Below are positions 10,616 to 20,529 of a stretch of DNA of 64,000 bases, in pieces. The notes under the pieces were generated by a model. It ran no database searches, was not told the DNA's origin, and saw only the letters and a program-made list of their open reading frames with translations. Numbering within the stretch: the first letter of the stretch is position 1; each line of letters opens with the position of its first letter. A program made the translations under genes and the position numbers. The stretch is from Ichthyophis bannanicus (Eukaryota > Chordata > Amphibia > Gymnophiona > Ichthyophiidae), in contig CM066033.1 of assembly GCA_033557465.1 (NCBI GenBank), forward strand, positions 15,439,080 through 15,503,079. Direction: 5' to 3'.

Positions 10616-12067
10616 TGTGGGTGTTGTAGTTCATTCACACAAAACCAGCCGTTCAACAATAATAAAGAATTGTAGTTGCTTGAGAGTAAAGCAGAAAACA
10701 GAGTTTATTTATGGGGTATTATTCCCTCACACAGATATGCTTGGTAACATTAACAGGATAACTTCTCCAGGTGTTTTATTCCAGAAACAAAACAAAATAA
10801 GGCAACTGATTTTTATGGAACAAATTAGTAAAGACCTTGGATGGAACAGGAAAGGTCTTTCTTCTAGCCCCTGTTAATTAACTTTCTTAGCAGTGCTTAA
10901 ATGAAAGATAAACCAAAAGGAAAATTCTCTTTATAGAAAAAAAACAGCTCTCTTCCTTTCACACAGAGAAGAAGCTTTTTCAAAGTCCCACATGTGCACT
11001 TGTGCCTTGCCTTAAACACAGGTGCTTAATTAACTGCAAACAGTAGCTGGGCCACTCTCCACATGACTCTACTTTCCCTAAAGCTTTCTCTCTAAGAAAC
11101 TTTTCTGGGAAGCAAAAAAAAAACACAGTACAGTTCCTTTTGGTGTTTGATCCTTATCTGAGGATTACTTTAGAACAGCAGCTTAGAAAAAGAGCAATCC
11201 ATACATTCCTCTTGCCCATCTGATATTTCCCCTTGCTCTTGAAATATCATGGGATCACTTTCATACACTGGCCCAGAGGATTTCTCTAATTGATCTCTAC
11301 CAGGATAGAAACTATTTCCCTGCTGTCTTCCTTGTGCAAAGCTAGGGAACAGATCAGAGTTCATACCTGAGATCACGTTGTCATTAGGCTTCCTCTCTGG
11401 GTATTTTGGCCAGTAGGTAGCAAAGCTTCTGTGCCCAGCTCTCCAGTCAGAATCACCGGACTTCAGGTCCCTTTTTCCATACCTCCTTAAATAGGTATTA
11501 GAGCTCCTTCTTTCTATAGATGCAACCATCTCCTTTACAGGTGTTGTCCGAGGATTCCTGGCTGTATATCTCCAAGCCTCTGGCTTCTCCCAGTCCAATG
11601 AAGAATGTTTGTTTGCCCCAGGAATTTCTCCCAACATACGTACTGCCTTGAGCTCCTCTCTTAGACCTCCTGGACGTCTTGCTGTTACTCCTTCTGTCCA
11701 CAATCCTCTGCTCTCTCCGTTGCTGTCCTCGCTGCTCCACGATCACTTCTTTCTGCTCTGATGAATTTCTTCTAGTTTTAAAGTGCCTAGATGGCCACTC
11801 CACCCTAGCACACTCCAGGTGTTCTGAATTAAGCCCTGCCCTAGGAGATGTGTGATTAGGGATTACATCATTGCTTCTCTGATTAGGCACACGTTTCCCT
11901 ACTTCATCTCTCCTAGAGGCTTTCTGTAAACCAGTGCATTCTGGGTCTGGTAGTCTTTTAGGTAAACAAGCTGTTTTAGTGCTTTTACCAGCCAGCACAG
12001 GTTGCTTATTCAGAGCCAATTCACCTCTTGTATTTCTCCCTGAACTATGATAAGCTTCCTTATCACA
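10616..12067 (-). repeat. 3' LTR of Gmr1-type element
   Basis: This 1452-bp LTR is the close copy of 15849-17310. On the minus strand it starts TGTGATAAGG after the polypurine tract and ends ACCCACA. It contains the LTR-embedded reading frame, here split between two frames. Confidence 0.9.
11170..12067 (-). pseudogene. LTR-embedded ORF, 3' LTR copy (frameshifted)
   Basis: The same Arg/Lys/Ser-rich product as the ORF of the 5' LTR is read here in two frames. The N-terminal part is fused in frame behind RNase H (ending at 11498), and the C-terminal part is in the frame 11703-11170. Unlike the 5' copy it lacks the early stop and continues for about 20 residues, ending CMDCSFSKLLF. Function is unknown. 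No transmembrane segment, signal peptide or known domain is visible. A diverged relative is encoded at 31834-33060. Confidence 0.6.
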
Positions 12068-12109
12068 TACCCCCCTGTTTAAGTTATTACGGACTGGTGT
12101 AAACTGTGA

Positions 12110-12970
12110 AACCTCTTTTTTACAGCCCGTAATACGTGAAAGGGCATCCGCGTTTTTGTGTAATTTTCCAGCATGATGTTCCACTTGAAAATCAAACGCC
12201 TGTAAGGCCATGTACCAGCGTGTCAACCTGGCATTGTGGTTCTTCATCTGTTGCCACCACTTTAGTGGGGCATGGTCTGTAACCAGTAGGAACTTCCTCC
12301 CTGTGAGATAAAACCTTAAGGCCTCCACTGACCACTTTATGGTTAAGCATTCCTTCTCTACTGTGGAATACTTCTGTTCAGCCGGTGACAATTTCCTGCT
12401 CAGGTACATCACAGGATGCTCCTCCCCTTCATGACATTGGGATAACACGGCTCCCAGCCCTACATCCAAGGCATCTGTCTGAACTAAGAAAGGTTTTCTG
12501 AAATCCACCCCTTTCAGTACTGGTCCTGTACACAAGTTCCCTTTCAGCACTGAAGATGCTTTTTCAGCTTCGGGAGTCCATTTCAGCTGATTTGGGCAAT
12601 TCTTCCGCAGGATATCAGTAAATACTGCACTTTCCTCTGCAAACTGTGGTATAAATCTGCAGTAGTAACCAATAAGCCCTAAGAAACTCCTCAGCTGTTT
12701 CTTCGTGGTTGGGGGAGGAAAATTCTTGATACCATCCACCTTGCTCATTAGGGGTTTAATTTTCCCTCTTCCCACCAGGTGGCCTAGGTATTTTACCTCT
12801 CTCTTAGCAAAGGCACACTTCTTTGGATTCAAAGTGATTCCCGCTTGCTTCATGGAGCATAAGACCACTCTGATTCTCTTTAGATGTTCCGCCCACGTAT
12901 TGCTTTGGATTATGACATCAACCATATAGGCAAAGGCATAATTTTGATGGGGTCGAAGTACCTGGCCCAC
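12110..12970 (-). pseudogene. Gmr1-type reverse transcriptase C-half and RNase H
   Basis: This segment follows the RT fingers/palm segment after a 1-nt frameshift at about 12970. It opens with the palm loop, where the expected YxDD reads YMVD (about 12926-12915): the first catalytic Asp is replaced by Val. Thumb and connection motifs follow (KKCAFAKREVKYLGHLV, FLGLIGYYCRFIPQF). RNase H shows FLVQTDALDVGLGAVLSQ, TVEKECLTIKWSVEALRFYL and LLVTDHAPLKWW, and ends near NADALSR, about 50 bp before the polypurine tract. No integrase follows. The substituted catalytic Asp makes activity unlikely. Confidence 0.9.
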
Positions 12971-13575
12971 TAACTTTGGCAGGTAGCTGCCGCTCCATGC
13001 AGTCCAAAAGGCATCCTTTTGAATTGAAAAAGGCCAACGGAGGTGCTAAAAGCAGTCTTCGGCTTCGACTCCCTGGTTAGAGGGATTTGCCAATAGCCTT
13101 TTGTCATATCAAGAGTGGTTAAATACTGGGCTTGTCCAAGCTGGTCCAATAGATCTTCAATTCTTGGCATTGGATATGCATCAAAAACTGATATTGCATT
13201 TACCTGCCGGAAATCAATACAGAATCTTAAAGAGCCATCAGGCTTTGGCACCAAGACTATGGGGCTATTCCAGGGACTCTTGGACTCCTCTATTACTCCC
13301 ATGTCCAACATTTCCTGGACTTGTGCCACTACTTCCTGTCTCTTTGCTTCAGGCAAGCGGTATGGCCTTTGTCTAATTAACTTCCCAGGTGGAGTTATAA
13401 TTTCATGTGCAACCAAATGTGTCTCTCCAGGTATAGGAATCAAAACATCTGGGAATTCTTTTAGTAATTTCCTTAGTTCTTCTTGCTGTACTACTGACAG
13501 GTCCTCACCTATTTGGGGTTCTGAGTTCTCCTTACACTCAGACACTTGGGGTCCCAAATCCTCCTCTTCATGCAC
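12971..13575 (-). pseudogene. Gmr1-type reverse transcriptase N-half
   Basis: Ty3/gypsy RT fingers and palm: the leader EFPDVLIPIPGETH, RPYRLPEAKRQEV, GVIEESKSPWNSPIVLV, DGSLRFCIDFRQVN, catalytic LDMTKGYWQIPL and FQFKRMPFGL are all present. The frame ends in a TAG; the other half continues one frame over from 12970, so a single-base indel is the likely break. The frame begins just after the dUTPase stop, with no ATG at the start, as expected for a pol product made by processing. Confidence 0.92.
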
Positions 13576-13623
13576 CTCCCTTCCACGCTCACAGGTGGCA
13601 GCTAGGCTCTTAACCCCTTGTCT

Positions 13624-14082
13624 TCAGCTGAACCAAAAGCCCTTGGTTCCACGCTCAGAATTGGACAAAGTTGTGACTTCCTCCACAGGTGGAAAACCCA
13701 GTCTCTCACATATCAATTGAGTGATTCGATCTCCCGTCCTTACATGGTAATCCTTCTGCCCAAAATTAAACAACAGAACTTCAACACTGCCTCTGTAATT
13801 GGGATCAATCACTCCAGCTCCCACATCAATGAAATACTTCAGGGCTAATCCTGATCTTGGGGCTATTCGCCCATAGCACCAAATGGGTATTTCAACTTGG
13901 AGTCCAGTGTCAACCAGGGCTTTCCCTTGGCCAGGTATGGTCACATTTTCCACACTGCAAAGGTCAAACCCAGCAGCTTGAGGGGTTGCCCGCTTAGGAG
14001 CTTGGGCCTTCTCTGTGACCCTACAGTATTTCAAGGTGAAAATCTGCTTCTTGGTAGTTTTGTCTTCTGGAAGTTTAACCAT
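13624..14082 (-). CDS. dUTPase domain of Gmr1-type element
   Basis: The 152-codon frame carries the trimeric dUTPase motifs in order: AAGFDLCS (motif 1), APRSGLAL (2), GVIDPNYRGSVEVLLFN (3), GDRITQLI (4) and a C-terminal RGTKGF (5), followed by a stop (TGA). Motif 5 usually continues as a Gly/Ser/Thr-rich segment; here it reads GFWFS and stops, so the C-terminal arm may be damaged. dUTPase hydrolyses dUTP to dUMP and limits uracil misincorporation during DNA synthesis; lentiviral and betaretroviral dUTPases do this for reverse transcription. The frame is -1 relative to gag-protease, overlaps its end, and sits between protease and RT. Identity is confident; enzymatic activity is unknown. Confidence 0.92.
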   Translation of the reverse strand: MVKLPEDKTTKKQIFTLKYCRVTEKAQAPKRATPQAAGFDLCSVENVTIPGQGKALVDTGLQVEIPIWCYGRIAPRSGLALKYFIDVGAGVIDPNYRGSVEVLLFNFGQKDYHVRTGDRITQLICERLGFPPVEEVTTLSNSERGTKGFWFS

Positions 14083-15440
14083 TTTTTAACTGGGGTCTGA
14101 GGACTTCCAAACAAAAGCCCGGGAGCTACTACTATCATTCCATCTCCCTCCTTTTGCCCTAGTCCTTTCACCAACCCTTGCTTAAATTTTGGCCAGTCTC
14201 TTCCTAGAACTAAATCAAATGGAAGCCTAGGAACCACTGCTAAAGGAATTTCCTCTTGTACCCCCAAGCCCTTAATCATTAGCTTGTACGTGGGATATGA
14301 TGAAGCAGCACCATGAATGCATCTAATATAAACCTTGCTTTCAGGGGTTCTAGGCTCAAATCCTTCTTGGGCCTCTATCCGCTTCCAAAGCTTTTTAGAC
14401 AGCATACTCTGGTTTGCCCCAGAGTCTAACAGAGCATTCGTGGTAATTCCCTGCACATCAACCACAAAAAGGAACCCTTCTTTAGGCTGTTTTAAATCAA
14501 CACCTATCAAACTAGTGTGAATCTGGCATCCCTTTTCCAAATGTCCACATTTTCCACATTTGTAATATCTCTTCTTACTCCACTTTATATTCTGGGTAGG
14601 TACAGTACTATTCTCAGAAACAACATTTTTAACCATTTTCTTTTCTGATACAGCACAGCTTGCCCCAGCACCAACCTTCAGAGGGCCACCCATTCTATGG
14701 CAAGCCTGCGTGGCTTCCAAGAACCGCTCTGCTAACTTGGTTGCCACTCCCAGGTTCTGGCAATTTTGCTGTATAAGGAAAGTGTGCAAGTCTTTTGGCA
14801 CAGCAGACATGAATTGTTCAAGCATAATAATGTCCAATAACATTTCTATATTCTTTCCCTCAGGCTCCAACCATTTTATAGCCAATCCTCTGATTCTTTG
14901 ACTCAGAACCCTGGGTGTTTCACCCACTCTTAATGCAGTAGCTCTAAACATTCGCCTATATTCTGAAACAGACAACCCTAGGCGATCTCTTATAGCAGAT
15001 TTAACATCTCTATAATTTAAAGCTTGAGCTGCTGCCATTGCTCTATAGGCGGCAAGCGCCTCCCCAGTTAATGAAGTTGCCAGCCTTACTGCCCACTGGG
15101 TCTCTGGCCATGCTAATGCCTGTGCCACTCTCTCAAAAGATTCAAGGAAATCATCAACATTATCTTCTGGTGTGAGTTTCCCAAAACTAAATGCCCCAAT
15201 ACCCTGACTGAGTCCCACATTGTCCTTATGTGGAATACCAGGTGTCACTGCCTGTCTTCCACCACCTTGGGTGTGAAGTGCAATTAAGGCTTCCACAAGG
15301 TCAAGCACCGGCTTCTGCTGCTCCCTCAGGGCTTTGATTGCAGAGTCCTGAGCCTGCTGTGCGACCTCCTGTTGCCTGGCAAATTGAGCTGCCATCCAGC
15401 TGACCAGTTCCTTAGGATCCATCTCTGTATATCCCTGCAA
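14031..15440 (-). CDS. Gmr1-type gag plus protease
   Basis: This intact 469-codon frame is the capsid/nucleocapsid precursor fused to an aspartic protease. An N-terminal Gln-rich helix is followed by capsid with FGKLTPEDNVDDFLESFE. A SCAN-like helix region follows (LLDIIMLEQFMSAVPKDLH, around residues 200-240). The zinc knuckle is degraded: YYKCGKCGHLEKGC lacks the first Cys of the usual CX2CX4HX4C. Retropepsin follows with the catalytic LLDSGANQSML and the LVLGRDW flap-distal motif. The start is chosen at MQGYTEMDP; an alternative is the internal MDP six codons later. The 3' end overlaps the dUTPase frame at an A6 run (14082-14087), a candidate -1 slip site. Confidence 0.9.
   Translation of the reverse strand: MQGYTEMDPKELVSWMAAQFARQQEVAQQAQDSAIKALREQQKPVLDLVEALIALHTQGGGRQAVTPGIPHKDNVGLSQGIGAFSFGKLTPEDNVDDFLESFERVAQALAWPETQWAVRLATSLTGEALAAYRAMAAAQALNYRDVKSAIRDRLGLSVSEYRRMFRATALRVGETPRVLSQRIRGLAIKWLEPEGKNIEMLLDIIMLEQFMSAVPKDLHTFLIQQNCQNLGVATKLAERFLEATQACHRMGGPLKVGAGASCAVSEKKMVKNVVSENSTVPTQNIKWSKKRYYKCGKCGHLEKGCQIHTSLIGVDLKQPKEGFLFVVDVQGITTNALLDSGANQSMLSKKLWKRIEAQEGFEPRTPESKVYIRCIHGAASSYPTYKLMIKGLGVQEEIPLAVVPRLPFDLVLGRDWPKFKQGLVKGLGQKEGDGMIVVAPGLLFGSPQTPVKKWLNFQKTKLPRSRFSP
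14081..14090 (-). promoter_or_regulatory. Candidate -1 frameshift slip site between protease and dUTPase
   Basis: On the minus strand GTTAAAAAAT lies where the gag-protease frame (GTT AAA AAA TGG) and the dUTPase frame (one base back, with ATG formed from the last A) overlap. The heptamer T AAA AAA is near-canonical for -1 slippage. Internal initiation at that ATG is an alternative. Confidence 0.4.
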
Positions 15441-15848
15441 GGAAACAAAAGAAGAAGAAAAAAACCACAGAGCAGCACCCTACAAACAGGTGTCTTCTCC
15501 TATTTTTTTTTTCAAATTACCCCTGTGCCTTACTCCTATCCACCACTAGTCGTGCCCAGGTACTTATTACCTTATGCCAGTGATGAATCAGGCTCACACA
15601 GAGTCTTTTCCTCCTTGGAACAGCTCCTGGAACAGCTTCTCTTTTTCCTCCAAGGCATTGTTAAGGGAAAAATCCACTCTCCAGCTTTTGGCTTGAACTT
15701 TTCACTTTTCAGTTGTAAATCCTTATAAATCCTGGAATCCTTTATGTAAAAGCAATCCGAAAAACTAAGCCATTTGTAAACGGGGGTGCTTGTTGTGAAA
15801 GTTCCACCATCTTGGCAAGGCTATGAATTAACTTGACTTGCAAAGGAT
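15441..15848 (-). other. Leader between 5' LTR and gag of Gmr1-type element
   Basis: The leader lies between LTR end and gag start on the minus strand. The bases directly after the LTR (ATCCTTTGCAAG) do not begin with TGG, so a standard tRNA primer-binding site is not obvious. Confidence 0.6.
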
Positions 15849-17310
15849 TGTGGGTGTTGTAGTTCACTCACACAAAACCAGCTGTTCAACAATAATAAAG
15901 AATTGTAGTTGCTTGAGAGTAAAGCAGAAAACAGAGTTTATTGATGGGGTGTTATTCCCTTGCACAGATATGCTTGGTAACATTAACAGGATAACTTCTC
16001 CAGGTGTTTTATTCCATAAACAAAACAAAATAAGGCAATTGATTCTTATGGAACAAATTAGTAAAGACCTTGGATGGAACAGGAAAGGTCTTTCTTCTAG
16101 CCCCTGCTAATTAACTTTCTTAGCAGTGCTTAAATGAAAGATAAACCAAAAGGAAAATTCTCTTTATAGAAAAAACACAGCTTTCTTCCTTTCACACAGA
16201 GAAGAAGCTTTTTCAAAGTCCCACATGTGCACTTGTGCCTTGCCTTAAACACAGGTGCTTAATTAACTGCAAACAGTAGCTGGGCCACTCTCCACGTGAC
16301 TCTACTTTCCCTAAAGCTTTCTCTCTAAGAAACTTTTCTGGGAAGCAAAAAAAACCACAGTACAGTTCCTTTTGGTGTTTGATCCTTATCTGAGGATTAC
16401 TTTAGAACAGCAGCTTAGAAAAAGAGCAATCCATACATTCCTCTTGCCCATCTGATATTTCCCCTTACTCTTGAAATATTATGGAATCACTTTCATACAC
16501 TGGCCAGGAGGATTTCTCTAATTGATCTCTACCAGGATAGAAACTATTTCCCTGCTGTCTTCCTTGTGCAAAGCTAGGGAACAGATCAGAGTTCATACCT
16601 GAGATCACGTTGTCATTAGGCTTCCTCTCTGGGTATTTTGGCCAGTAAGTAGCAAAGCTTCTGTGCCCAGCTCTCCAGTCAGAATCACCAGACTTCAGGT
16701 CCCTTTTTCCATACCTCCTTAAATAGGTATTAGAGCTCCTTCTTTCTATAGATGCAGCCGTCTCCTTTACAGGTGTTGTCCGAGGATTCCTGGCTGTATA
16801 TCTCCAAGCCTCTGGCTTCTCCCAGTCCAATGAAGAATGTTTGCCCCAGGAATTTCTCCCAACATACATACTGCCTTGAGCTCCTCTCTTAGACCTCCTG
16901 GACGTCTTGCTGTTCTTCCTTCTGTCCACAATCCTCTGCTCTCTCCGTTGCTGTCCTTGCTGCTGCCGTTGCTGCTCCACGATCCTTTCTTTTTGCTCTG
17001 ATGAATTTCTTCTAGTTTTAAAGTGCCTAGATGGCCACTCCACCCTAGCACACTCCAGGTGTTCTGAATTAAGCCCTGCCCTAGGAGATGTGTGATTAGG
17101 GATTACATCATTGCTTCTCTGATTAGGCATATGTTTCCCTACTTCAGCTCTCCTAGAGGCTTTCTGTAAACCAGTGCATTCTGGGTCAGGTAGTCTTTTA
17201 GGTAAACAAGCTGTTTTAGTGCTTTTACCAGCCAGCACAGGTTGCTTATTTAGAGCCAATTCACCTCTTGTATTATTTCTCACTGAACTATGATAAGCTT
17301 CCTTATCACA
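15849..17310 (-). repeat. 5' LTR of Gmr1-type element
   Basis: This 1462-bp LTR is a close copy of 10616-12067. It diverges exactly at the TGTGATAAGG end, beyond which sequences differ. It contains a single long open frame. Confidence 0.9.
16465..17283 (-). CDS. LTR-embedded ORF of unknown function
   Basis: A 272-codon frame lies wholly inside the LTR. The product is basic and Ser/Arg-rich, with QQRQQQGQQRREQR, an SKTSRRSKR cluster and a C-terminal HRSFATYWPKYPERKP region followed by YPGRDQLEKSS. It stops early (TAA) compared with the 3' LTR copy, which reads about 20 residues further to a CMDC motif. A 408-codon ORF at 31834-33060 shares the pattern HRxxxxYWPK, then PGxD, then EC(M/A)xC, so the frame has been kept through divergence. 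It is not gag, pol or a recognisable env. MMTV superantigen is a known precedent for LTR-coded protein, but no similarity to it is claimed. Confidence 0.65.
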   Translation of the reverse strand: MRNNTRGELALNKQPVLAGKSTKTACLPKRLPDPECTGLQKASRRAEVGKHMPNQRSNDVIPNHTSPRAGLNSEHLECARVEWPSRHFKTRRNSSEQKERIVEQQRQQQGQQRREQRIVDRRKNSKTSRRSKRGAQGSMYVGRNSWGKHSSLDWEKPEAWRYTARNPRTTPVKETAASIERRSSNTYLRRYGKRDLKSGDSDWRAGHRSFATYWPKYPERKPNDNVISGMNSDLFPSFAQGRQQGNSFYPGRDQLEKSSWPVYESDSIIFQE

Positions 17311-17427
17311 GTATCCAATGTAGCGTAACAGTGCGTATTAAGTGAACTGTGAGGTGCCCTGGAAGTGCTTTTTCTGCCCCATCCCCCTTTATTGGTGTTT
17401 CAGGTTGAGTGTTATAAGTATGAGTTA

Positions 17428-18391
17428 CGAGGGTTGCTCAGGAAGTAATGCCCCACATGTTTTTTCTCATTCCAGAATGAAGATGGAGGTGTGAATTTGA
17501 AAGGGTAGTAACTTGAAACTTCAAAGGACACATGTGTGTAATTTTACAGTCATCCGACAAATAGTGAGGTGGTAGTGATCCTTCAAATGGCGTCTGTGAG
17601 TGACACACGGTACAAACAACGAGCTATAATTGAATTCTTGGTGGAGGAGAAACAAAGTGTGAGAAACATTCACAAACGGTTGTGTGCTGTGTATGGAATG
17701 CACTACCTTTTAGTCTGTGGTTCATAGTGGTGAGCCCAGGTTTTGTCACCTGTGACAATCCGGGACAAAAAGGCCTCCCCCTCAGCTTCAAAATGCTCCA
17801 ACAAATCAGAGCAGATGTCTTTCCTTTGGTGTTTGTGTTCGGTTGTGAGACTTTGCAGAACCCATCTTGCACACACCTTTGAATATCCCAAAGAGTCAAT
17901 AATTGCCATTGCACTACCTCTACTGACGGAAAGCTGTACGGACAATTCCCGACTCGTGATGCGCCGATCCACACGAATAATGTCATGAGCACGCTGCATC
18001 TTGTCTGGACTGGTGGTTGAGGCAGGACGCACAGACCGTGACCGATCTTCCAGTTCCATTTTACCACTTCCTGAAGCCTTTACTCTCTTCACCCATCGTC
18101 CAACTGTGCTCCTATCTATCGCAGAACTTCCATACACAGCACACAACCGTTTGTGAATGTTTCTCACACTTTCTTTCTCCTCCACCATGAAATCAATTAC
18201 AGCTCATTCTTTGTACCGTGTGTCACTCACAGACACCATTTGAAGAATCACTACTGCCTCGCTATTTGACAGTCGACTGTAAAATTACACACGTGTCCTT
18301 TGAAGTTCCAATTTCCTTTCAATTTCAAACCTCTATCTTCATTCTGGACTGAGAAAAAACATGAGGGGGATTACTTTCTGAGCAACCCTCG
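17428..18391 (-). mobile_element. Palindromic mariner derivative
   Basis: The 964-bp element has ends CGAGGGTTGCTCAG and CTGAGCAACCCTCG and is flanked by TA on both sides (17426-17427, 18392-18393). The terminal inverted repeats extend about 270 bp because both ends are the transposon's 5' end. The left end encodes the transposase start on the plus strand (VRNIHKRLCAVYG near 17660-17697). The right end encodes the same start on the minus strand and continues. The second half of the transposase is missing. Confidence 0.9.
17703..18188 (-). pseudogene. Mariner transposase, N-terminal half
   Basis: About 160 codons cover the helix-turn-helix DNA-binding region (VRNIHKRLCAVYG, STVGRWVKRVK, SRELSVQLSVSRGSA) and the first catalytic Asp (VTGDKTWAHHYEP) of a DD34D mariner transposase. 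The frame then runs into the inverted junction at about 17700, so the second Asp and third catalytic residue are absent. It is not functional. Confidence 0.9.
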
Positions 18392-18798
18392 TATAAATTG
18401 TGGGATATAAGTGTGTTGTAGGTGTGAAGTCTGTTATTAAGTTAAGGGTTTAACTGTTGGATACGGTTGTCTGGTAATGGTTTATGGTTTTGAAGTATTG
18501 ATTGTGAGACTGATTGTGAAATGTTTCGATGTGAGTGATGGGTATCTTCCTGGCATCTTTCTATTTATTGAATTATTAAAATATAAAAATTACAATAAAA
18601 AGGGGGAGTATTTTAATGACTATGATGCTGAGCTTTTGATCTGACCTACAGCTCTTTGTTGCTGCATAGTGGGAAGTGATAAAATTCTGAAGCTTTTTCT
18701 CCCCTAAATTGTTGCTGCCATTGCGGTGTGACATTCTTTTCCTTCTAGTAGTTGTGACCTCTTTTGAGCTACTGAAGTAGGTTAGCTTGTTGTTGTTG

Positions 18799-19434
18799 TT
18801 AAGTGCCGTCAAGTCGGAGTTGACTCATGGTGACCCTCTGGATATCTATCCTAAATTGTGTTCGGTCTTCAGTCAGGCGGCTCATTGTTGACAGACTGGT
18901 ACCCATAGCTGCTGTTATTGTATTGATCCATCTCATTGCTGGCCTTCCTCTTTTGCGTTTACCTTCTATCTTGCCAAGCATGATGTCTTTCTCTAATGAT
19001 CTCTCTCTTCGCATGATGTGTCCAAATTATGAAAGTCAAAGTCTTGTCATCTGAGCTTCTAAAGAAAGCTTAGGTTTGATCTCCTCTAGTACCGACTGGT
19101 TTGTTCTTCGGGCAGTCCATGGTATACACAGTATTCACCACCAGCACCATAATTCAAAGGCATCAATTTTCTTCCTGTCTATCTTTTTCACTGTCCAGCT
19201 TTCACATCCATATGATGTTATTGAAAATACCATGGCTTGAACAAGTCAAATCTTTGTATGGAGAGAGACATCTCTGCTCTTGAGAATCTTATCTAGGTCT
19301 TTCATAGCCATTCTGCCAAGAGCAATGCATCGTCTGATTTCTTGACTGCTTGTTGCTTCTTTATTGATAGTTGATCCAAGTAGGTGCCAGTGTAAATGGG
19401 CAGTAAATTCAGAAAAGCTGCCCTGCATCAACAT
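18799..19434 (-). pseudogene. RTE-type LINE, RT C-terminal fragment and 3' end
   Basis: Minus-strand frames give the end of an RTE/BovB-like polymerase: EIRRCIALGRMAMKDLDKIL, then CESWT-type and WCWRRML-type segments in broken frames, then FGHIMRRE and GKIEGKRKRGRPAMRW, ending VTMSQLRLDGT. It is followed by a 3' end with AACAACAACAACAAG (18790-18805), typical of RTE 3' termini. At least one frameshift/stop lies near 19050. It is a 5'-truncated dead copy. Confidence 0.88.
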
Positions 19435-20529
19435 AGCAGGACATGTCCCTGTCTATGGTGGGGGACCCTCAGAATGGGGGCATGCTGCAGCCCAAACAGC
19501 ACTAATACATATCCAAACTCACCAGCAGAGGTCTCTAACACTGTGCCCATTCGTCAGGGCAGAGGATGGTGCTTTTGGGCATGTATTTCTGATGTTTGCA
19601 CTGTTGCATCTTCTCTTTCTGATGGTTTCCTATGAATGACAGGGATATGTTTGGATATGTAGCTGTACAGACCCATTTCAGGATTTTTTGGCCCAGTCTT
19701 AGCATTGCAAATACGGTTTTCAGCGATGACCACTGTAAGAATAACCAACATCTCATTTTCCACTGGCTTTTACAATAGTTTTGGTGCGCTTAGATAACCT
19801 TGTAGTGTTCTGGGCATGCAACAGACTAGTATATATGGTCTGATTTGCAAGAACGTATCTGTTTCATTAGTATTAATGTTATGTTTGCATGAGCACAACA
19901 CTGTCAGTGTGAGAATCAGCTTCGGAGATGTACGTTTTGCCAGCGGAGGCGTGCCACATAGAGATGGGAAGCATCTTTTCAAAATAGGGTGAGCACGGGG
20001 ACGTCCAGGCCGTTTCTTTGTATACTTGTGTCTCATTATAACAGCGAGGGCCTGCATTTCCCGAGGCGGGCTGTTCATGCATCTCCCTGATTCTGGAACT
20101 GCGGCCGTGTCTATACCCGCTATTTCGGAATCAGGTTTATAACATGCCCATTTTCAATTTAGATGTTTCTGCCAGCCAGACGTGGATGTTATAGAATTGC
20201 GCTCATACCAGAACAGAAACACAAACAAGCAGAAGGTCCAATGCCCCCTGGTACTCAAGCGATATCAGGGATGCAAAGCGCAATCTCCGAAGACTGGGGA
20301 GAAAATGGAGGCGGAACAAGACGCATAACTCCCTGACTCAATACAGAGCAATTAAGGAGAACAATTCACCTAGCAAATGTTAGAAGAATTCCTCAATTGT
20401 AATTGTAGAGTTTTGAGCTTCTAAAACCATGGGGGGAGGGGGTATCCCTTGAGCATTCTCAGACATCTGGCCAGCGTCTTGATTGTGTTTAATGGATAAC
20501 TGACCCTATACTATGTGTATGTCACCTGA
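19435..20529. other. No recognised feature
   Basis: The ORFs on both strands are short and without domains. I see no terminal repeats or tRNA-like boxes in it. Confidence 0.4.

Larger units (their letters stand above)
10616..17310 (-). mobile_element. Gmr1-type Ty3/gypsy LTR retrotransposon with dUTPase, no integrase
   Basis: Two direct copies of a 1.45-kb LTR (10616-12067 and 15849-17310) flank an internal region that reads, on the minus strand, gag, protease, dUTPase, RT, RNase H. LTR ends are TGTGATAAGG and ACCCACA (TG...CA). A polypurine tract, CAGGGGGGTA, lies directly before the 3' LTR (12068-12077). The gag has a SCAN-like capsid helix region, a mark of the Gmr1 group from which SCAN domains arose. 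Gmr1 elements normally have integrase between protease and RT; here that interval holds only a dUTPase, and RNase H runs straight into the LTR. No clear primer-binding site and no matching target duplication were found (flanks catgt and gtatc). Lesions in RT show the copy is dead. Confidence 0.88.

Noticed and set aside
13115..13720. 201-codon plus-strand ORF opposite Gmr1 RT and dUTPase
   Set aside because: Antisense shadow of conserved pol motifs.
10616..17310. Target-site duplication for the Gmr1-type element
   Set aside because: Flanks catgt (left) and gtatc (right) do not match; may be lost or the outer edges rearranged.
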